DNA of 64,000 bases from Pseudoalteromonas sp. GCY (GTDB lineage Bacteria; Pseudomonadota; Gammaproteobacteria; Enterobacterales; Alteromonadaceae). Both the position numbers and the translations under genes were made by a program. This document shows positions 1-8,925 of this stretch, piece after piece. Each line of letters begins with the position of its first letter. Position 1 is the stretch's first letter. The stretch is from assembly GCF_016695175.1 (NCBI RefSeq), contig NZ_CP068023.1, forward strand, positions 2,371,501-2,435,500. The letters are read 5' to 3'. Under the pieces are notes generated by a model. It was not told the origin of the DNA. It saw only the letters and a list, made by a program, of their open reading frames with translations, and did no database searches.

Positions 1-141
1 GTGACTAGGTTCGAAACTCATTAGGGGCGCTGAAAGTCAGTTAAGCCCGAATATATGTCAGAGCAGCACCTTATTTAGGGTGACTCAAAGTGACTGTTTA
101 TCAATACATACAAATAGTAAATGAGAGATAAATAAAAGAAG

Positions 142-169
142 CAACAAGGCTGTTAAAACAACCTTGTTG
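142..169. repeat. Perfect inverted repeat / hairpin
   Basis: CAACAAGG at 142-149 pairs with CCTTGTTG at 162-169, and an inner TGTT/AACA can extend the stem. No T-run follows on either strand, so this is only a possible terminator. The rest of 1-523 shows no convincing gene: an 87-codon frame at 164-427 starts with TTG inside this hairpin, has no Shine-Dalgarno and resembles nothing I recognise. Confidence 0.4.
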
Positions 170-524
170 GATGAGTATTACTTGACAGCAGCTGAGCGTC
201 CATATATGTCATCAATGATTTGTGGCATTCAAGGCAAGTATTCAATATTAAAGAAATGGCAGCTATCACTGCTAAGCATTTTTAGCAGACCTATAAGAGA
301 AACACGAGAACTGTTACCTCGATATGCAGTCGACAACATATTTGTATCAGATAAATTTAAGCAGCGCTCTACGGAGTTTGAAATTACCACTTACCGAGAT
401 GGACTAACAACAACTCTCAAGGAATGACGACGTTATTTAATACCTAGATCATTAGGCGTTAAGTTAAGTGCTACAACTAACACACGCTTTGGCGAGGAAC
501 AAACACTTAAATTGCTAAACTTGG

Positions 525-555
525 ACTCTGTACGGGAAATTGCCCCGCACAGAGT
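525..555 (-). terminator. Probable terminator of the CigR-like gene
   Basis: ACTCTGT (525-531) pairs with ACAGAGT (549-555), with an inner CGGG/CCCG stem. It lies 10 bases past the stop codon of the minus-strand gene at 565. The following T-tract is weak. Confidence 0.45.
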
Positions 556-564
556 TGATGCTTT

Positions 565-873
565 TTATCTCATCCCTTTAAGAATTTCGACAATTTCTAG
601 GGTGTTTTCAAGTACCCTGATGACCCTACCTTCAACGCTTATCGTTACGAAATCCCGATCTCTGTCGCGATAAATCACTTTGCCATGGTCGTAGATATCT
701 GGATCTAAGCGATCCCCAACTTGGAGCTTCTTTTGCCAACCCGGCGGAAGTGACTTGCCCTGCTTCAACTTTTTCTCAAGGCCCGGCGGTAACTTCTCCG
801 GTTTTGCATTCGCCTGATTTAAACCTAAAGTCAGACTAAAGGTAAGTAGAGAAAGTACAATAACTTTATTCAT
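565..873 (-). CDS. CigR/RcnB-like small exported protein
   Basis: A 102-residue protein with an N-terminal signal peptide (MNKVIVLSLLTFSLTLG, predicted cleavage near NANA-K). The mature part is basic and contains two copies of an LPPG...KKL motif (LPPGLEKKL and LPPGWQKKL), then a short acidic/arginine region (DRDRD) and a C-terminal segment rich in V and I. This pattern is typical of the CigR/RcnB-like family of periplasmic or inner-membrane proteins, whose biochemical role is poorly defined. CigR itself was named as an anti-virulence regulator in Salmonella. The start at 873 follows a GAGAGG ribosome site; an upstream ATG at 918 would add 15 charged residues before the signal peptide and is rejected. 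It is a single-gene unit with a hairpin downstream. Confidence 0.7.
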   Translation of the reverse strand: MNKVIVLSLLTFSLTLGLNQANAKPEKLPPGLEKKLKQGKSLPPGWQKKLQVGDRLDPDIYDHGKVIYRDRDRDFVTISVEGRVIRVLENTLEIVEILKGMR

Positions 874-986
874 AACAACCTCTCTTTTAGAGCGCGGCGT
901 CATGCGCTTTGTGAACACAACGCCGTCTATAAAGTATTGTTAATAGTTTGAAATAAAGCTTATTGATATAAACTGAACAACAATCA

Positions 987-2000
987 CTAATATTTAGATT
1001 GATTTAGTTTTGTTAACGCTTTAACGGAGAAACGTTCAATGGCGAGCCCCAACTGAAGTCCAAACTTCTCAGCAACGCCTTTTTTAGCCTTATAAGCCAC
1101 CTTATAAAGCTGGTGACTTTCATTTAGTGACATAAGTAAATCATCACTGGTTGAGATTTCATCGACTAGTTTAAGTTCTAACGCTTGTGTACCAAACCAA
1201 TGTTCTCCAGTGGCCACTTTCTCAATATCGAGATCGACACGATTATCAGAGACAAAGTGTTTGAACAGACCATGCGTTTCTTCAATCTCTTCTTTAAACT
1301 TTTCTCTGCCTTTATCCGTATTTTCACCAAACAGCGTGAGTGTACGCTTATACTCACCAGCGGTTACCATTTCAAAGTCAACGTTATTCTTTTTCAATAA
1401 ACGATTGAAGTTGGGGATCTGCGCAATCACACCGATTGAACCAATAATTGCAAATGGCGCTGCAATAATCTTATCTGCAACGCAGGCCATCATATATCCG
1501 CCACTTGCAGCCACCTTGTCTACACAGACAGTTAGAGGAATACCTGCTTGCTTAATGCGCGTAAGCTGCGATGCACCAAGTCCATAACCGTGAACAACCC
1601 CACCACCACTTTCTACCGACACAACAACCTGATCCTTTGCTTTATCTGCAATCGTTAAAATAGCATTGATCTCTTCTCTTAAACCCGCGACTTCGTGAGC
1701 GTCCATACTTCCGTTAAACTCAAGATAAAAAACGTTTTTCTCTGCTTCTTTATCTTTATTCTTTTGCGCTTTTGATTGCGACTTATTTAGGGCTTTTAGC
1801 GCCTTTTTATCAAGCGTTTGCTGCAAAAACTGCTGTTTAGATTGCGCCAGACTGTCGCTTAAATCGGTAACTTCAATTTCACCCTTTTTCGATTTTGGTT
1901 TTGAGCTTGCTCCCACCATCAAAATAATGACTACTGCAATACCAAAGATAATGGTTACTGTCTTGGCTAGAAATAACCCATATTCAAACAAAAATGCCAA
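987..2000 (-). CDS. sohB: SohB, inner-membrane S49 peptidase
   Basis: A 337-residue member of the SppA/SohB (S49) serine peptidase family; E. coli SohB has about 349 residues. One N-terminal membrane segment (FEYGLFLAKTVTIIFG...) is followed by a lysine-rich linker and the protease domain. The conserved block FNGSMDAHEV and the catalytic-serine region VDKVAASGGYMMACVAD are both present, as is the YKRTLTLFGENTDKGREKF stretch typical of SohB. The start is taken as TTG at 2000-1998, because GAGGAG lies 7 bases upstream and the protein then lines up with E. coli (MELLSEYGLFLAK). The longer ATG frame from 2060 would have to begin inside the terminator of the upstream gene. Likely role: degradation of membrane or periplasmic peptides. 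Confidence 0.9.
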   Translation of the reverse strand: MAFLFEYGLFLAKTVTIIFGIAVVIILMVGASSKPKSKKGEIEVTDLSDSLAQSKQQFLQQTLDKKALKALNKSQSKAQKNKDKEAEKNVFYLEFNGSMDAHEVAGLREEINAILTIADKAKDQVVVSVESGGGVVHGYGLGASQLTRIKQAGIPLTVCVDKVAASGGYMMACVADKIIAAPFAIIGSIGVIAQIPNFNRLLKKNNVDFEMVTAGEYKRTLTLFGENTDKGREKFKEEIEETHGLFKHFVSDNRVDLDIEKVATGEHWFGTQALELKLVDEISTSDDLLMSLNESHQLYKVAYKAKKGVAEKFGLQLGLAIERFSVKALTKLNQSKY

Positions 2001-2060
2001 GTCGTTCTCCTCATTTAGCTCATAAAGGGGCCCATTTAACTCAATATTAAATAGACACAA

Positions 2061-2085
2061 AAAAGGCCGCTAGCTGCGGCCTTTT
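2061..2085. terminator. Rho-independent terminator
   Basis: AAAAGGCCGC (2061-2070), loop TAGCT, GCGGCCTTTT (2076-2085). It lies directly behind the stop of the minus-strand phospholipase gene at 2104, separating it from sohB. Confidence 0.85.
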
Positions 2086-2103
2086 ATAGTCTCGAAAAAT
2101 GTC

Positions 2104-4533
2104 TTAGTTTGCAACAACATCCGGGTTAGATACTTGTAAAACCAAACCCTTTGACTTCAAGAAGCTTGCAACTTGTGTTTGCATTTCGATTGACGCCGCT
2201 GCGTGTCCTGCTGCTGTGCCACCGGCTTTTTCATCAAAACCTGTCGTCAAGATTGAACTATGGTGACCTTGAGAAAACTTCACCACATAACTTCTAGGTG
2301 TTCCGTCTTGACTCATTTGCGTTTCACTTGCAGGCATTAAGCCCATGAAACCAGCAAGTGGTAAGCTACCAGACAAGAAGCTACGTTCTGTTGTTGGAGG
2401 GATAACCAAGTCAGCTGCATTGCCATCAACACCACCCGTAACAACGCTCATATATACTGGTGTTTGTAGCGCTTTCACGGAAGCTGCATAGTTAAGTGGA
2501 TCGGCACTACCTAATGCGGTTTGTGCTGCAAAACCAAACTGCGTCACCGTACCATCAATCAGTTCTAATGTCGCGGTGTCTCCAGCCGCTTCTAAATTCG
2601 CTCTAAACGTTCCATATGCACAAGAAACATATTTGCTTTGATCCGCAGCAAACGTACCACAGTCAGCAATTGCGCCTTCTTGCAGATAGGCATTAAATGC
2701 TTGCGATGCTAGGTTACCTGCAGAGCTTAACACGGAGCCTTGAACAAACGGGCCAAATGATTTTGACTCAATCAAGAAATTAGCAATGCCCGAGCCACCA
2801 CTTGCAAGTGCTGCTGACTCAACTTTAAAGAAACCATCAATTGCTGGATTTAATGGTGCATTAGTTTGAGCGAGGAAGCTTGGGCCTACAACCGAACCAA
2901 GCGAGTGACCTAAGTAACTAACTTGCTGGGTATTAAAGTTAACTTGACCGCCAGATGCCAGATTAATAAAGTTTAAGCCTAAACGTAAACCTATTAAATC
3001 TGCTGCTGATTGCTTTAAGTTATCACGCGCAACCAACAACGATGTTAGATTCATGTATGACAACACGCTACCTGTCGAAGCATTAAAATCATCTGTGCCA
3101 TCACCATCGATATCTAAACCGCGAGCACCGTGCATTGGGTGATCAATCGCAACTGTGGCAAATCCAGCTTGTGTTAATGACAACGTCAAGCCAAGCATGT
3201 CTTCTTTTTTACTCGTGATACCATGTTGCAAGATAACAACAGGCCAGCCGCCTTCTGGGCGCTGAGACTCATCCGCAGGCATTGTGATTTGCACAGGAAC
3301 ATTAGCAAGCCACTGCTCTTTAGGGATTGGATTATACTTAGTCAAGAACTTAGTACCATCTAAACCTAAATCTCTCAACTTTCCACCCGAAAGTGTATTA
3401 CAAGCGATATCATTTGGTTCTGTTGGCTCTGGTAAACCACCAGCTTGCGCCGCATATCCAGCGACAGCCACCGCGCTGTCGCAGCGTGCTTGCCAATAGG
3501 TGTCAGCTAGCGCAGAGATATCTTTATTTTTTGGTTGTGATAAGTACTGAGGTAGTTGTATTTGACCTTGCAATAACCGCACGCTTCTAAAAGCAGGTAA
3601 AATAGCATCAGGCACTTTTCCTGCAAGTGCATCTGCAACGGTGATCACAGGTTGTGCAGGTACAGCGACAACAGGGTTAGCACCGCCTTGTAGTTTAGCG
3701 GCTAACAATTGCTTAGTCGCCGCCAATGCGTGACCAGTCGACTGTGTCGTCATTGCAGCAGTATATATAATCTCTTCTTTACTCACCGAGCCCGCTGCAG
3801 TTACCGCCCCTTCATAGCTACGAATCACAGCCTGTAGAGACTTCTGAGCATCTGTTACCAATGGCGCGTCTTGGCGCAACAACGTATAAGTTGAAGAAGC
3901 ATCTACACTTTGGCCTTTTGAGTCTTTAAGAGCTTTGGTCAAAACGGTGATATACGTAGTTTCTGGTTTGAGTGGTTTTACTGGGATAATAACTAAACCG
4001 TTACCTGTGCTATTAGCCATGGTAACGAAATCACCATCAGGGCCAAATTGTAATTCAGCAATTGGCTTACAAGCGATACCTGAAGGCACCTGAGCACAGT
4101 CTTCGTCGGTTTGTAATGGTCCACCCATTGCAACTTCAAAAATTCGTACAGCGCCCGGAGTTATGACGCTTTGCGCATCAAGTGTCAAACCATTCGGTGT
4201 CGTCATGTCGATAACATAAGGCATTTGTGTCGACCAACCATCTAAGGCGCCAATCACAATACTTGGGTTGGCGTAGCTTGCACGCGTTACCAGAGGGTTA
4301 CCTTCACCATCTTTCACTCCTAACATTTCGTCAGGTAGATTTAAGGTACCGTCTTGAGTGCCGGATAAAAGGATATCGTTTGGAACTGAGATCACACCAC
4401 CTGATGGATCAAATTTAACAGAAATCGTTGGAGAAACGGGTGTTGTATCATTTTTTACATCTTCTAACGTTTCACCGCCTCCACAGCCAGCAAGTGCTGC
4501 TGATACTGCGAGTGAGAGTAGCATTTTTTTCAT
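2104..4533 (-). CDS. VolA/Pla-1-family surface lipoprotein phospholipase
   Basis: An 809-residue lipoprotein. The signal peptide ends in a clear lipobox (AALAGC), so the mature protein begins with CGGGE; a CGGG-type start is typical of the VolA surface lipoprotein of Vibrio cholerae. The nucleophile elbow GHSLG (about residue 543, in VSYLGHSLGSVVG) lies in an alpha/beta-hydrolase domain that includes QHGITSKKEDMLGL and DHPMHGARG. A conserved LVIPPTTERSF segment and a His near the C-terminus (GHHSSI) probably complete the catalytic site. The long N-terminal half is a beta-rich domain as in Pla-1/cef extracellular lipases. Known members release fatty acids from lysophosphatidylcholine or other phospholipids at the cell surface. 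It is monocistronic with a strong terminator. The exact substrate is not readable from sequence. Confidence 0.87.
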   Translation of the reverse strand: MKKMLLSLAVSAALAGCGGGETLEDVKNDTTPVSPTISVKFDPSGGVISVPNDILLSGTQDGTLNLPDEMLGVKDGEGNPLVTRASYANPSIVIGALDGWSTQMPYVIDMTTPNGLTLDAQSVITPGAVRIFEVAMGGPLQTDEDCAQVPSGIACKPIAELQFGPDGDFVTMANSTGNGLVIIPVKPLKPETTYITVLTKALKDSKGQSVDASSTYTLLRQDAPLVTDAQKSLQAVIRSYEGAVTAAGSVSKEEIIYTAAMTTQSTGHALAATKQLLAAKLQGGANPVVAVPAQPVITVADALAGKVPDAILPAFRSVRLLQGQIQLPQYLSQPKNKDISALADTYWQARCDSAVAVAGYAAQAGGLPEPTEPNDIACNTLSGGKLRDLGLDGTKFLTKYNPIPKEQWLANVPVQITMPADESQRPEGGWPVVILQHGITSKKEDMLGLTLSLTQAGFATVAIDHPMHGARGLDIDGDGTDDFNASTGSVLSYMNLTSLLVARDNLKQSAADLIGLRLGLNFINLASGGQVNFNTQQVSYLGHSLGSVVGPSFLAQTNAPLNPAIDGFFKVESAALASGGSGIANFLIESKSFGPFVQGSVLSSAGNLASQAFNAYLQEGAIADCGTFAADQSKYVSCAYGTFRANLEAAGDTATLELIDGTVTQFGFAAQTALGSADPLNYAASVKALQTPVYMSVVTGGVDGNAADLVIPPTTERSFLSGSLPLAGFMGLMPASETQMSQDGTPRSYVVKFSQGHHSSILTTGFDEKAGGTAAGHAAASIEMQTQVASFLKSKGLVLQVSNPDVVAN

Positions 4534-4729
4534 TTTATAGGCTCCGACATAATCTTATTATTATTGTGATAATTCTCGTTAAATCTATGTAATTGCATTT
4601 TTAATAAGACATTAGACCAGTTAAACTTAACTCAAACTTTGTTATTTCGCCAGCCATATTTACAATAAATTCGCTAACTTGCTACCGCATTGTGATAAAA
4701 TAGCCCAAACATCTTAATTGGAGTCCAGA

Positions 4730-5473
4730 ATGCAGACTTATCAAGCTCCTGAAAACGCACTTGCGAATAAAACGATACTAGTAACAGGTGCTGGCGACGG
4801 CATCGGCCGTGTTGCGGCAATTAATTACGCCAAATATGGTGCAACGGTTATTTTATTGGGCAAAACCACCAGTAAACTAGAAGCCGTTTATGATGAAATT
4901 GTTAACGCCGGTTACCCACAGCCTGCAATTGTACCTTTAGATTTACGTGGTGCAACCAAACAACACTTCCGAGACTTGGCTGCCACTATCGAGCAGCAAT
5001 TTGGGAAGCTTGATGGCTTGCTAAATAATGCGTCTATTTTAGGCTCTTTAGGTCCAATGGAACACTTTTGCGTTTCAACCTTTGAAAACATAATGAAGGT
5101 AAACGTAACAGCCCAAGCGGTGATCACTAAATCGCTATTCCCAGTAATGAGAAAAGCACCTAACGCTTCTATCGTCTTCACTTCATCGGGTGTAGGACGT
5201 AAAGGTCGTGAGTTTTGGGGAGCATATGCAATTTCTAAATTCGCAACCGAAGGTATGATGCAAACTTGGGCCGAAGAAGTGGGTAAAACCAATATTCGTA
5301 TCAACTGCATTAACCCAGGCGCGACAAGAACAAGTATGCGTGCATCAGCATTCCCTGGTGAAGATAAAGATAAACTAAAAACACCTGAAGAATTAATGCC
5401 AACATACCTGTACTTGATGTCTGATGACTCTATCGGGGTTAATGGCCAATCTTTAGATGCCCAAACCTACTAA
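4730..5473 (+). CDS. yciK: YciK, short-chain dehydrogenase/reductase
   Basis: A 247-residue classical SDR closely matching E. coli YciK. It shows the NAD(P)-binding motif TGAGDGIG near the start, the NNAS motif, the catalytic Ser in FTSSGVG, and the YxxxK pair in GAYAISKFATEGMMQ. The C-terminal RINCINPGATRTSMRASAFPG stretch is a YciK signature. The natural substrate is unknown. The start is the ATG at 4730, 7 bases after GGAG; a start four codons upstream would overlap the ribosome site. The position near sohB, rluB and the trp operon matches the E. coli neighbourhood. Confidence 0.9.
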   Translation: MQTYQAPENALANKTILVTGAGDGIGRVAAINYAKYGATVILLGKTTSKLEAVYDEIVNAGYPQPAIVPLDLRGATKQHFRDLAATIEQQFGKLDGLLNNASILGSLGPMEHFCVSTFENIMKVNVTAQAVITKSLFPVMRKAPNASIVFTSSGVGRKGREFWGAYAISKFATEGMMQTWAEEVGKTNIRINCINPGATRTSMRASAFPGEDKDKLKTPEELMPTYLYLMSDDSIGVNGQSLDAQTY

Positions 5474-5483
5474 CTAGTACTTT

Positions 5484-5517
5484 AAAAGGCTGCAAATCCA
5501 CAATTGCAGCCTTCTAT
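5484..5517. terminator. Bidirectional terminator yciK / GFA gene
   Basis: AAGGCTGCAA (5486-5495) pairs with TTGCAGCCTT (5504-5513). It sits between the two convergent genes and can serve both. Confidence 0.8.
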
Positions 5518-5527
5518 ATTATTTAAG

Positions 5528-5932
5528 TTAATCTCTCGGCAAGGTTTCAAACGCCAGCACTTGCTCTAATTTTTCATCCCACTTCGCTTTGCTCGCGATA
5601 AATAGGTGTGCAGTTGGCGTTAGGCTCGGTGCATCATCTAAACTACCGGCAGGTACCACTAAACCAACAGGCTGCTGGTTTGGTAATGCCGAGCCACAAC
5701 AAGCACAAAAGGCTTTAACGTGCTTAGTATTCGGTAAAGTAAAGCGTGTAATTAACTTTTCGCCCGTAAGCCAAGTTAGCACTGCATTTTGAAAAAATAA
5801 ATTCGCAGCATGTGCGGAGCCTGTGTCTTTTTGACAATACTTACAATGACATAAATAAAAGCCCTGTGCATTGCCCTCTACAAGATATTTAACCTGACCA
5901 CACAGACAACTACCAGAAAACATCTCTTTCAT
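5528..5932 (-). CDS. GFA-fold (CENP-V/GFA) zinc protein
   Basis: A 134-residue protein of the GFA/CENP-V family, named after glutathione-dependent formaldehyde-activating enzyme. Zinc-binding cysteines are visible as CLCGQV near the N-terminus, CHCKYCQ around residue 30 and CACCGS around residue 77. Most family members have no proven reaction. The start is the second ATG (5932), six bases behind AAGGAG; the first ATG abuts that ribosome site. The rluB terminator ends only about 20 bases upstream of the ribosome site, so a separate promoter would have to overlap it. Confidence 0.8.
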   Translation of the reverse strand: MKEMFSGSCLCGQVKYLVEGNAQGFYLCHCKYCQKDTGSAHAANLFFQNAVLTWLTGEKLITRFTLPNTKHVKAFCACCGSALPNQQPVGLVVPAGSLDDAPSLTPTAHLFIASKAKWDEKLEQVLAFETLPRD

Positions 5933-5954
5933 TTGCATCTCCTTATCAAATACA

Positions 5955-5983
5955 AAAACACCAGCTCACTAGGCTGGTGTTTT
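5955..5983 (-). terminator. Terminator of the rnm-yciO-scpAB-rluB operon
   Basis: AAAACACCAGC (5955-5965), loop TCACTAG, GCTGGTGTTTT (5973-5983). Read on the minus strand it ends in a T-tract just after rluB. Confidence 0.8.
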
Positions 5984-5996
5984 AAAAAAGCTTAAA

Positions 5997-6857
5997 TTAC
6001 TTTCTTCTTGGGGTTTTGACCCTTTGATTATGCTTTTTCACTGCTTTGCGGATCTTATTGATTTTCGCGCGCTTGTCTTTGCGCTTTTCTGGCATGACCG
6101 ACAACTTAGTTTGCTGCTCGGCTCTCATGCTTACCGATTTACGTAAGTAGTTAACATCTTCTAATTTTAATTCTTCCCATCCACCTTGTGGCAAGCGCTT
6201 GTTAAGCTCCAATTTACCATAACGGATACGGATCAAACGCGACACTTCAACATCTTGCGACTGCCAAAGACGCCTGACTTCACGATTACGCCCTTCGGTC
6301 AGCGTTACATTGAACCACTTATTCAGACCTTCACCACCAAGTGGCTTAATCTTAAGGAATTTTGCAGGACCGTCTTCTAGCTCAACGCCTTTGGTTAATG
6401 TACGCAACGTTTGGTTTGTTACTTCACCAAATACCCGGGCAGAATACTCACGCTCGACTTCGTATTTTGGATGCATCAAGCGATTAGCGAGCTCACCATC
6501 ATTGGTAAAGAGCAACAGGCCTGATGTATTGATATCTAATCGCCCAATTGCTATCCAACGGTCACCATCTAACTTTGGTAGCCTATCAAATACAGTGCGA
6601 CGACCTTGAGGGTCGCGACGAGTACACAGCTCACCTTCAGGCTTATGATACATAAGTACGCGACAGATGCGCTCTTCTTGCTGCTCTATTTTAACAATAT
6701 GTCCATCTACACGGATCACCGAAGTCTCTTCCACTCGGTCTCCTAGTTTGGCAACTTTTCCATCTACACTTACGCGGTTAGACTCAATATACTTTTCCAT
6801 TTCGCGTCTTGAGCCAACGCCAGCTCTTGCCAATACTTTTTGTAGTTTTTCACTCAT
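5997..6857 (-). CDS. rluB: RluB, 23S rRNA pseudouridine-2605 synthase
   Basis: A 286-residue pseudouridine synthase of the RsuA/RluB/E/F class. An N-terminal S4 RNA-binding domain ([21 protein letters not shown]) is followed by the catalytic domain with the invariant Asp in [16 protein letters not shown]. The tail is very basic ([18 protein letters not shown]), as in RluB of other gammaproteobacteria. RluB modifies U2605 in helix 93 of 23S rRNA. Its start overlaps the scpB stop by 4 bases, so translation of the two is probably coupled. It is the last gene of the operon. Confidence 0.92.
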   Translation of the reverse strand: MSEKLQKVLARAGVGSRREMEKYIESNRVSVDGKVAKLGDRVEETSVIRVDGHIVKIEQQEERICRVLMYHKPEGELCTRRDPQGRRTVFDRLPKLDGDRWIAIGRLDINTSGLLLFTNDGELANRLMHPKYEVEREYSARVFGEVTNQTLRTLTKGVELEDGPAKFLKIKPLGGEGLNKWFNVTLTEGRNREVRRLWQSQDVEVSRLIRIRYGKLELNKRLPQGGWEELKLEDVNYLRKSVSMRAEQQTKLSVMPEKRKDKRAKINKIRKAVKKHNQRVKTPRRK

Positions 6858-7441
6858 TCAGATGGTTCTCTCACAGAAGGATCGTTTAATAACTGTTCTA
6901 TTTTCTCATTATGTTGTTCAGGTAATCGTGGTAGTTCCCCAAGACCAGATAATGAGAAGTAATCTAAAAATTGTTTTGTCGTTGCATACAATGCAGGCTT
7001 ACCTGGTACCTCTTTATAACCCACCACTTTTATCCACTCGCGATCTATCAAGCTTTTGATAATATTAGAACTCACGGTAACGCCGCGCACTTGCTCTATT
7101 TCGCCTCGAGTGATTGGTTGTCGGTAAGCAATCAATGCCAAAGTCTCAAGTGTAGCACGTGAGTATTTTGGTGCTTTTTCCTGCCACAGTTTACTTAGCC
7201 AAGGGCTCAAGCTCGGGCAAGCTTGAAAACGGTATCCGGTACCAACCTCAACCAGCCTTACACCGCGAGTTTGATAATGATTTACCAGTGTTTCCAGTGC
7301 CTGATCAATACGCGGTGATGACACGCTGATATCTTCCAGCACAGTTTCTTTTAAGCGCTTTTTAGATAACGGCTTATCTGAAACGAAAATCGCTGCTTCA
7401 ACTAATTCAACCAGTTGTTCATCGCTAACGCGTCTTTTCAT
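6854..7441 (-). CDS. scpB: ScpB, condensin subunit (kite)
   Basis: A 195-residue ScpB protein made of two winged-helix domains. The conserved segment [26 protein letters not shown] is diagnostic. ScpB dimers bind ScpA and complete the SMC-ScpAB complex that compacts and segregates the chromosome. It lies 53 bases after scpA and overlaps rluB by 4 bases. E. coli has MukBEF in place of this complex, so its presence points to a non-enterobacterial gammaproteobacterium. Confidence 0.93.
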   Translation of the reverse strand: MKRRVSDEQLVELVEAAIFVSDKPLSKKRLKETVLEDISVSSPRIDQALETLVNHYQTRGVRLVEVGTGYRFQACPSLSPWLSKLWQEKAPKYSRATLETLALIAYRQPITRGEIEQVRGVTVSSNIIKSLIDREWIKVVGYKEVPGKPALYATTKQFLDYFSLSGLGELPRLPEQHNEKIEQLLNDPSVREPSE

Positions 7442-7494
7442 ATTTTATGCTTGAAGATAAAAATGCGGAGTATAGCAGAGGCTGCAGCCATCCC

Positions 7495-8289
7495 CTAGCC
7501 TTTTAAATGCAGGTAAATCGACGCTGCCGTTGCTGACTGAATATAGTCAACCAATTGCTCCTTAATGAGTTCGAGCATGGCAATAAAAGTAACCACCACA
7601 CCACTGCGCCCTTCGTCCAAGGTGAAGAATCGCGCAAATTCTACCGGCTTATTCTGTTCTCGTAGCAATTGCAATATAAAGCTCATACGCTCTCGGGTTG
7701 AAAGTGCTTCTGCGGATATATGATGGTGCTCAAAGGTCTTGGCTCGGGCCATCACTTCCGACAGCGCCAAAAGTAATTCCCTCAGTTCAATGTCTGGGAA
7801 TTCTGGCTCAGTGTCGGTACTACTGTCTACCAACGCATGAGCGACAAAGATATCACGCTCAACACGAGGGATCTCATCTAAGTTCTCAGCGGCTTGCTTA
7901 AATTGCTCGTATTCCTGCAAGCGCCTCACCAGCTCTGCTCTGGGATCTTCCTCTTCCTCTAACTCTTCGTGTTTTGGTAGTAGCATTCTTGATTTTATTT
8001 GTGCCAGCAAAGCTGCCATCACTAAGTATTCACCCGCAAGTTCGAGCTGCATGTCCTTCATCATTTCAACATACTGAACATACTGCTGAGTAATACTAAA
8101 AATCGGTAATTCTAGAATATCTAATTTATGTCTTTTAATAAGATAAAGCAGTAAGTCCAACGGGCCTTCAAAGGTCTCTAAGATAACTTCTAAGGCTTCG
8201 GGGGGAATATAAAGATCTTCCGGCTTTTCAATTACCGCTTCACCGTGTAAAAATGCCAGCGGTAATTTCTGTTGGAGTGCTTCTGTCAT
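7495..8289 (-). CDS. scpA: ScpA, condensin kleisin subunit
   Basis: A 264-residue kleisin. The conserved N-terminal SMC-binding region reads FEGPLDLLLYLIKRHKLDI, followed by the helical QYVQYVEMM and YLVMAALLAQIKSRMLLP segments. An acidic linker (EELEEEEDPRAE) leads to the C-terminal winged helix. It partners with ScpB encoded next door and with an SMC protein outside this window. The gene lies 11 bases behind yciO in the same operon. Confidence 0.93.
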   Translation of the reverse strand: MTEALQQKLPLAFLHGEAVIEKPEDLYIPPEALEVILETFEGPLDLLLYLIKRHKLDILELPIFSITQQYVQYVEMMKDMQLELAGEYLVMAALLAQIKSRMLLPKHEELEEEEDPRAELVRRLQEYEQFKQAAENLDEIPRVERDIFVAHALVDSSTDTEPEFPDIELRELLLALSEVMARAKTFEHHHISAEALSTRERMSFILQLLREQNKPVEFARFFTLDEGRSGVVVTFIAMLELIKEQLVDYIQSATAASIYLHLKG

Positions 8290-8300
8290 CTCAACATGCG

Positions 8301-8921
8301 TTATTCAAAAGGCGACGTATCGCCACAGCCACGACGCAAAATTTCAATGGTGTCTTCGGACATATCAATAACTGTGGTTGCTTGCTCGACTAAATAGCCA
8401 CCATGAATGATCAAGTCTACGTGCTTCTCAAGACGCATACGGATATCATCGGGGTCGGACTCAGTAAACTGCTCTCCTGGCAAAATCAAAGAGCATGACA
8501 TCAAAGGTTCACCCAGTGCTTCCAACAACGCGCAAGTAATTGGGTTATCAGTAACACGGATCCCGATGGTTTTTTTCTTCTCATTGAGCAAACGACGAGG
8601 AACTTCTTTCGTCCCTTTAAAAATAAACGTGTACGGACCGGGCGTATTATTTTTAATCATCCTAAACATTTGATTATCGACACGGGCATAGGTCGAAAGC
8701 TCCGACAGATCACGGCATAAGAGAGTGAAGTTATGGTGCTTTTCGATACCGCGGATCCGCTCTATCCGCTCCTTAGCTTGCTTATTACCGAGGTTGCAAC
8801 CAATAGCATAGCCGGAGTCGGTTGGAAACACCACCACGCCACCTTGCTCAATAATATCAGCCGCTTGGCGAATTAAACGCGTTTGCGGGTTATCTGGGTG
8901 AATATGAAAAAATTGACTCAT
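8301..8921 (-). CDS. yciO: YciO, YrdC/Sua5-domain protein
   Basis: A 206-residue protein, the same length as E. coli YciO. The YrdC fold is recognisable from VVFPTDSGYAIGCNLGN and RIRGIEKHHNFTLLCRDLSEL. The family includes threonylcarbamoyl-AMP synthases (TsaC, Sua5) that make the t6A precursor of tRNA; YciO is a paralogue whose physiological role is less certain. The start is the ATG at 8921 behind GAGG; a frame extending to 8996 would overlap the end of rnm by 71 bases and lacks support. It begins 4 bases after the rnm stop. Confidence 0.88.
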   Translation of the reverse strand: MSQFFHIHPDNPQTRLIRQAADIIEQGGVVVFPTDSGYAIGCNLGNKQAKERIERIRGIEKHHNFTLLCRDLSELSTYARVDNQMFRMIKNNTPGPYTFIFKGTKEVPRRLLNEKKKTIGIRVTDNPITCALLEALGEPLMSCSLILPGEQFTESDPDDIRMRLEKHVDLIIHGGYLVEQATTVIDMSEDTIEILRRGCGDTSPFE

Positions 8922-8925
8922 AAGC

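Noticed and set aside
8..35. GGTTCGAAA string resembling a tRNA T-arm
   Set aside because: The flanking bases do not pair as a five-base T-stem and no acceptor stem or CCA is present.
164..427. 87-codon frame in the first 500 bases
   Set aside because: TTG start lies inside a perfect hairpin, no ribosome site, no recognisable domain, and no similar composition to the neighbouring genes.
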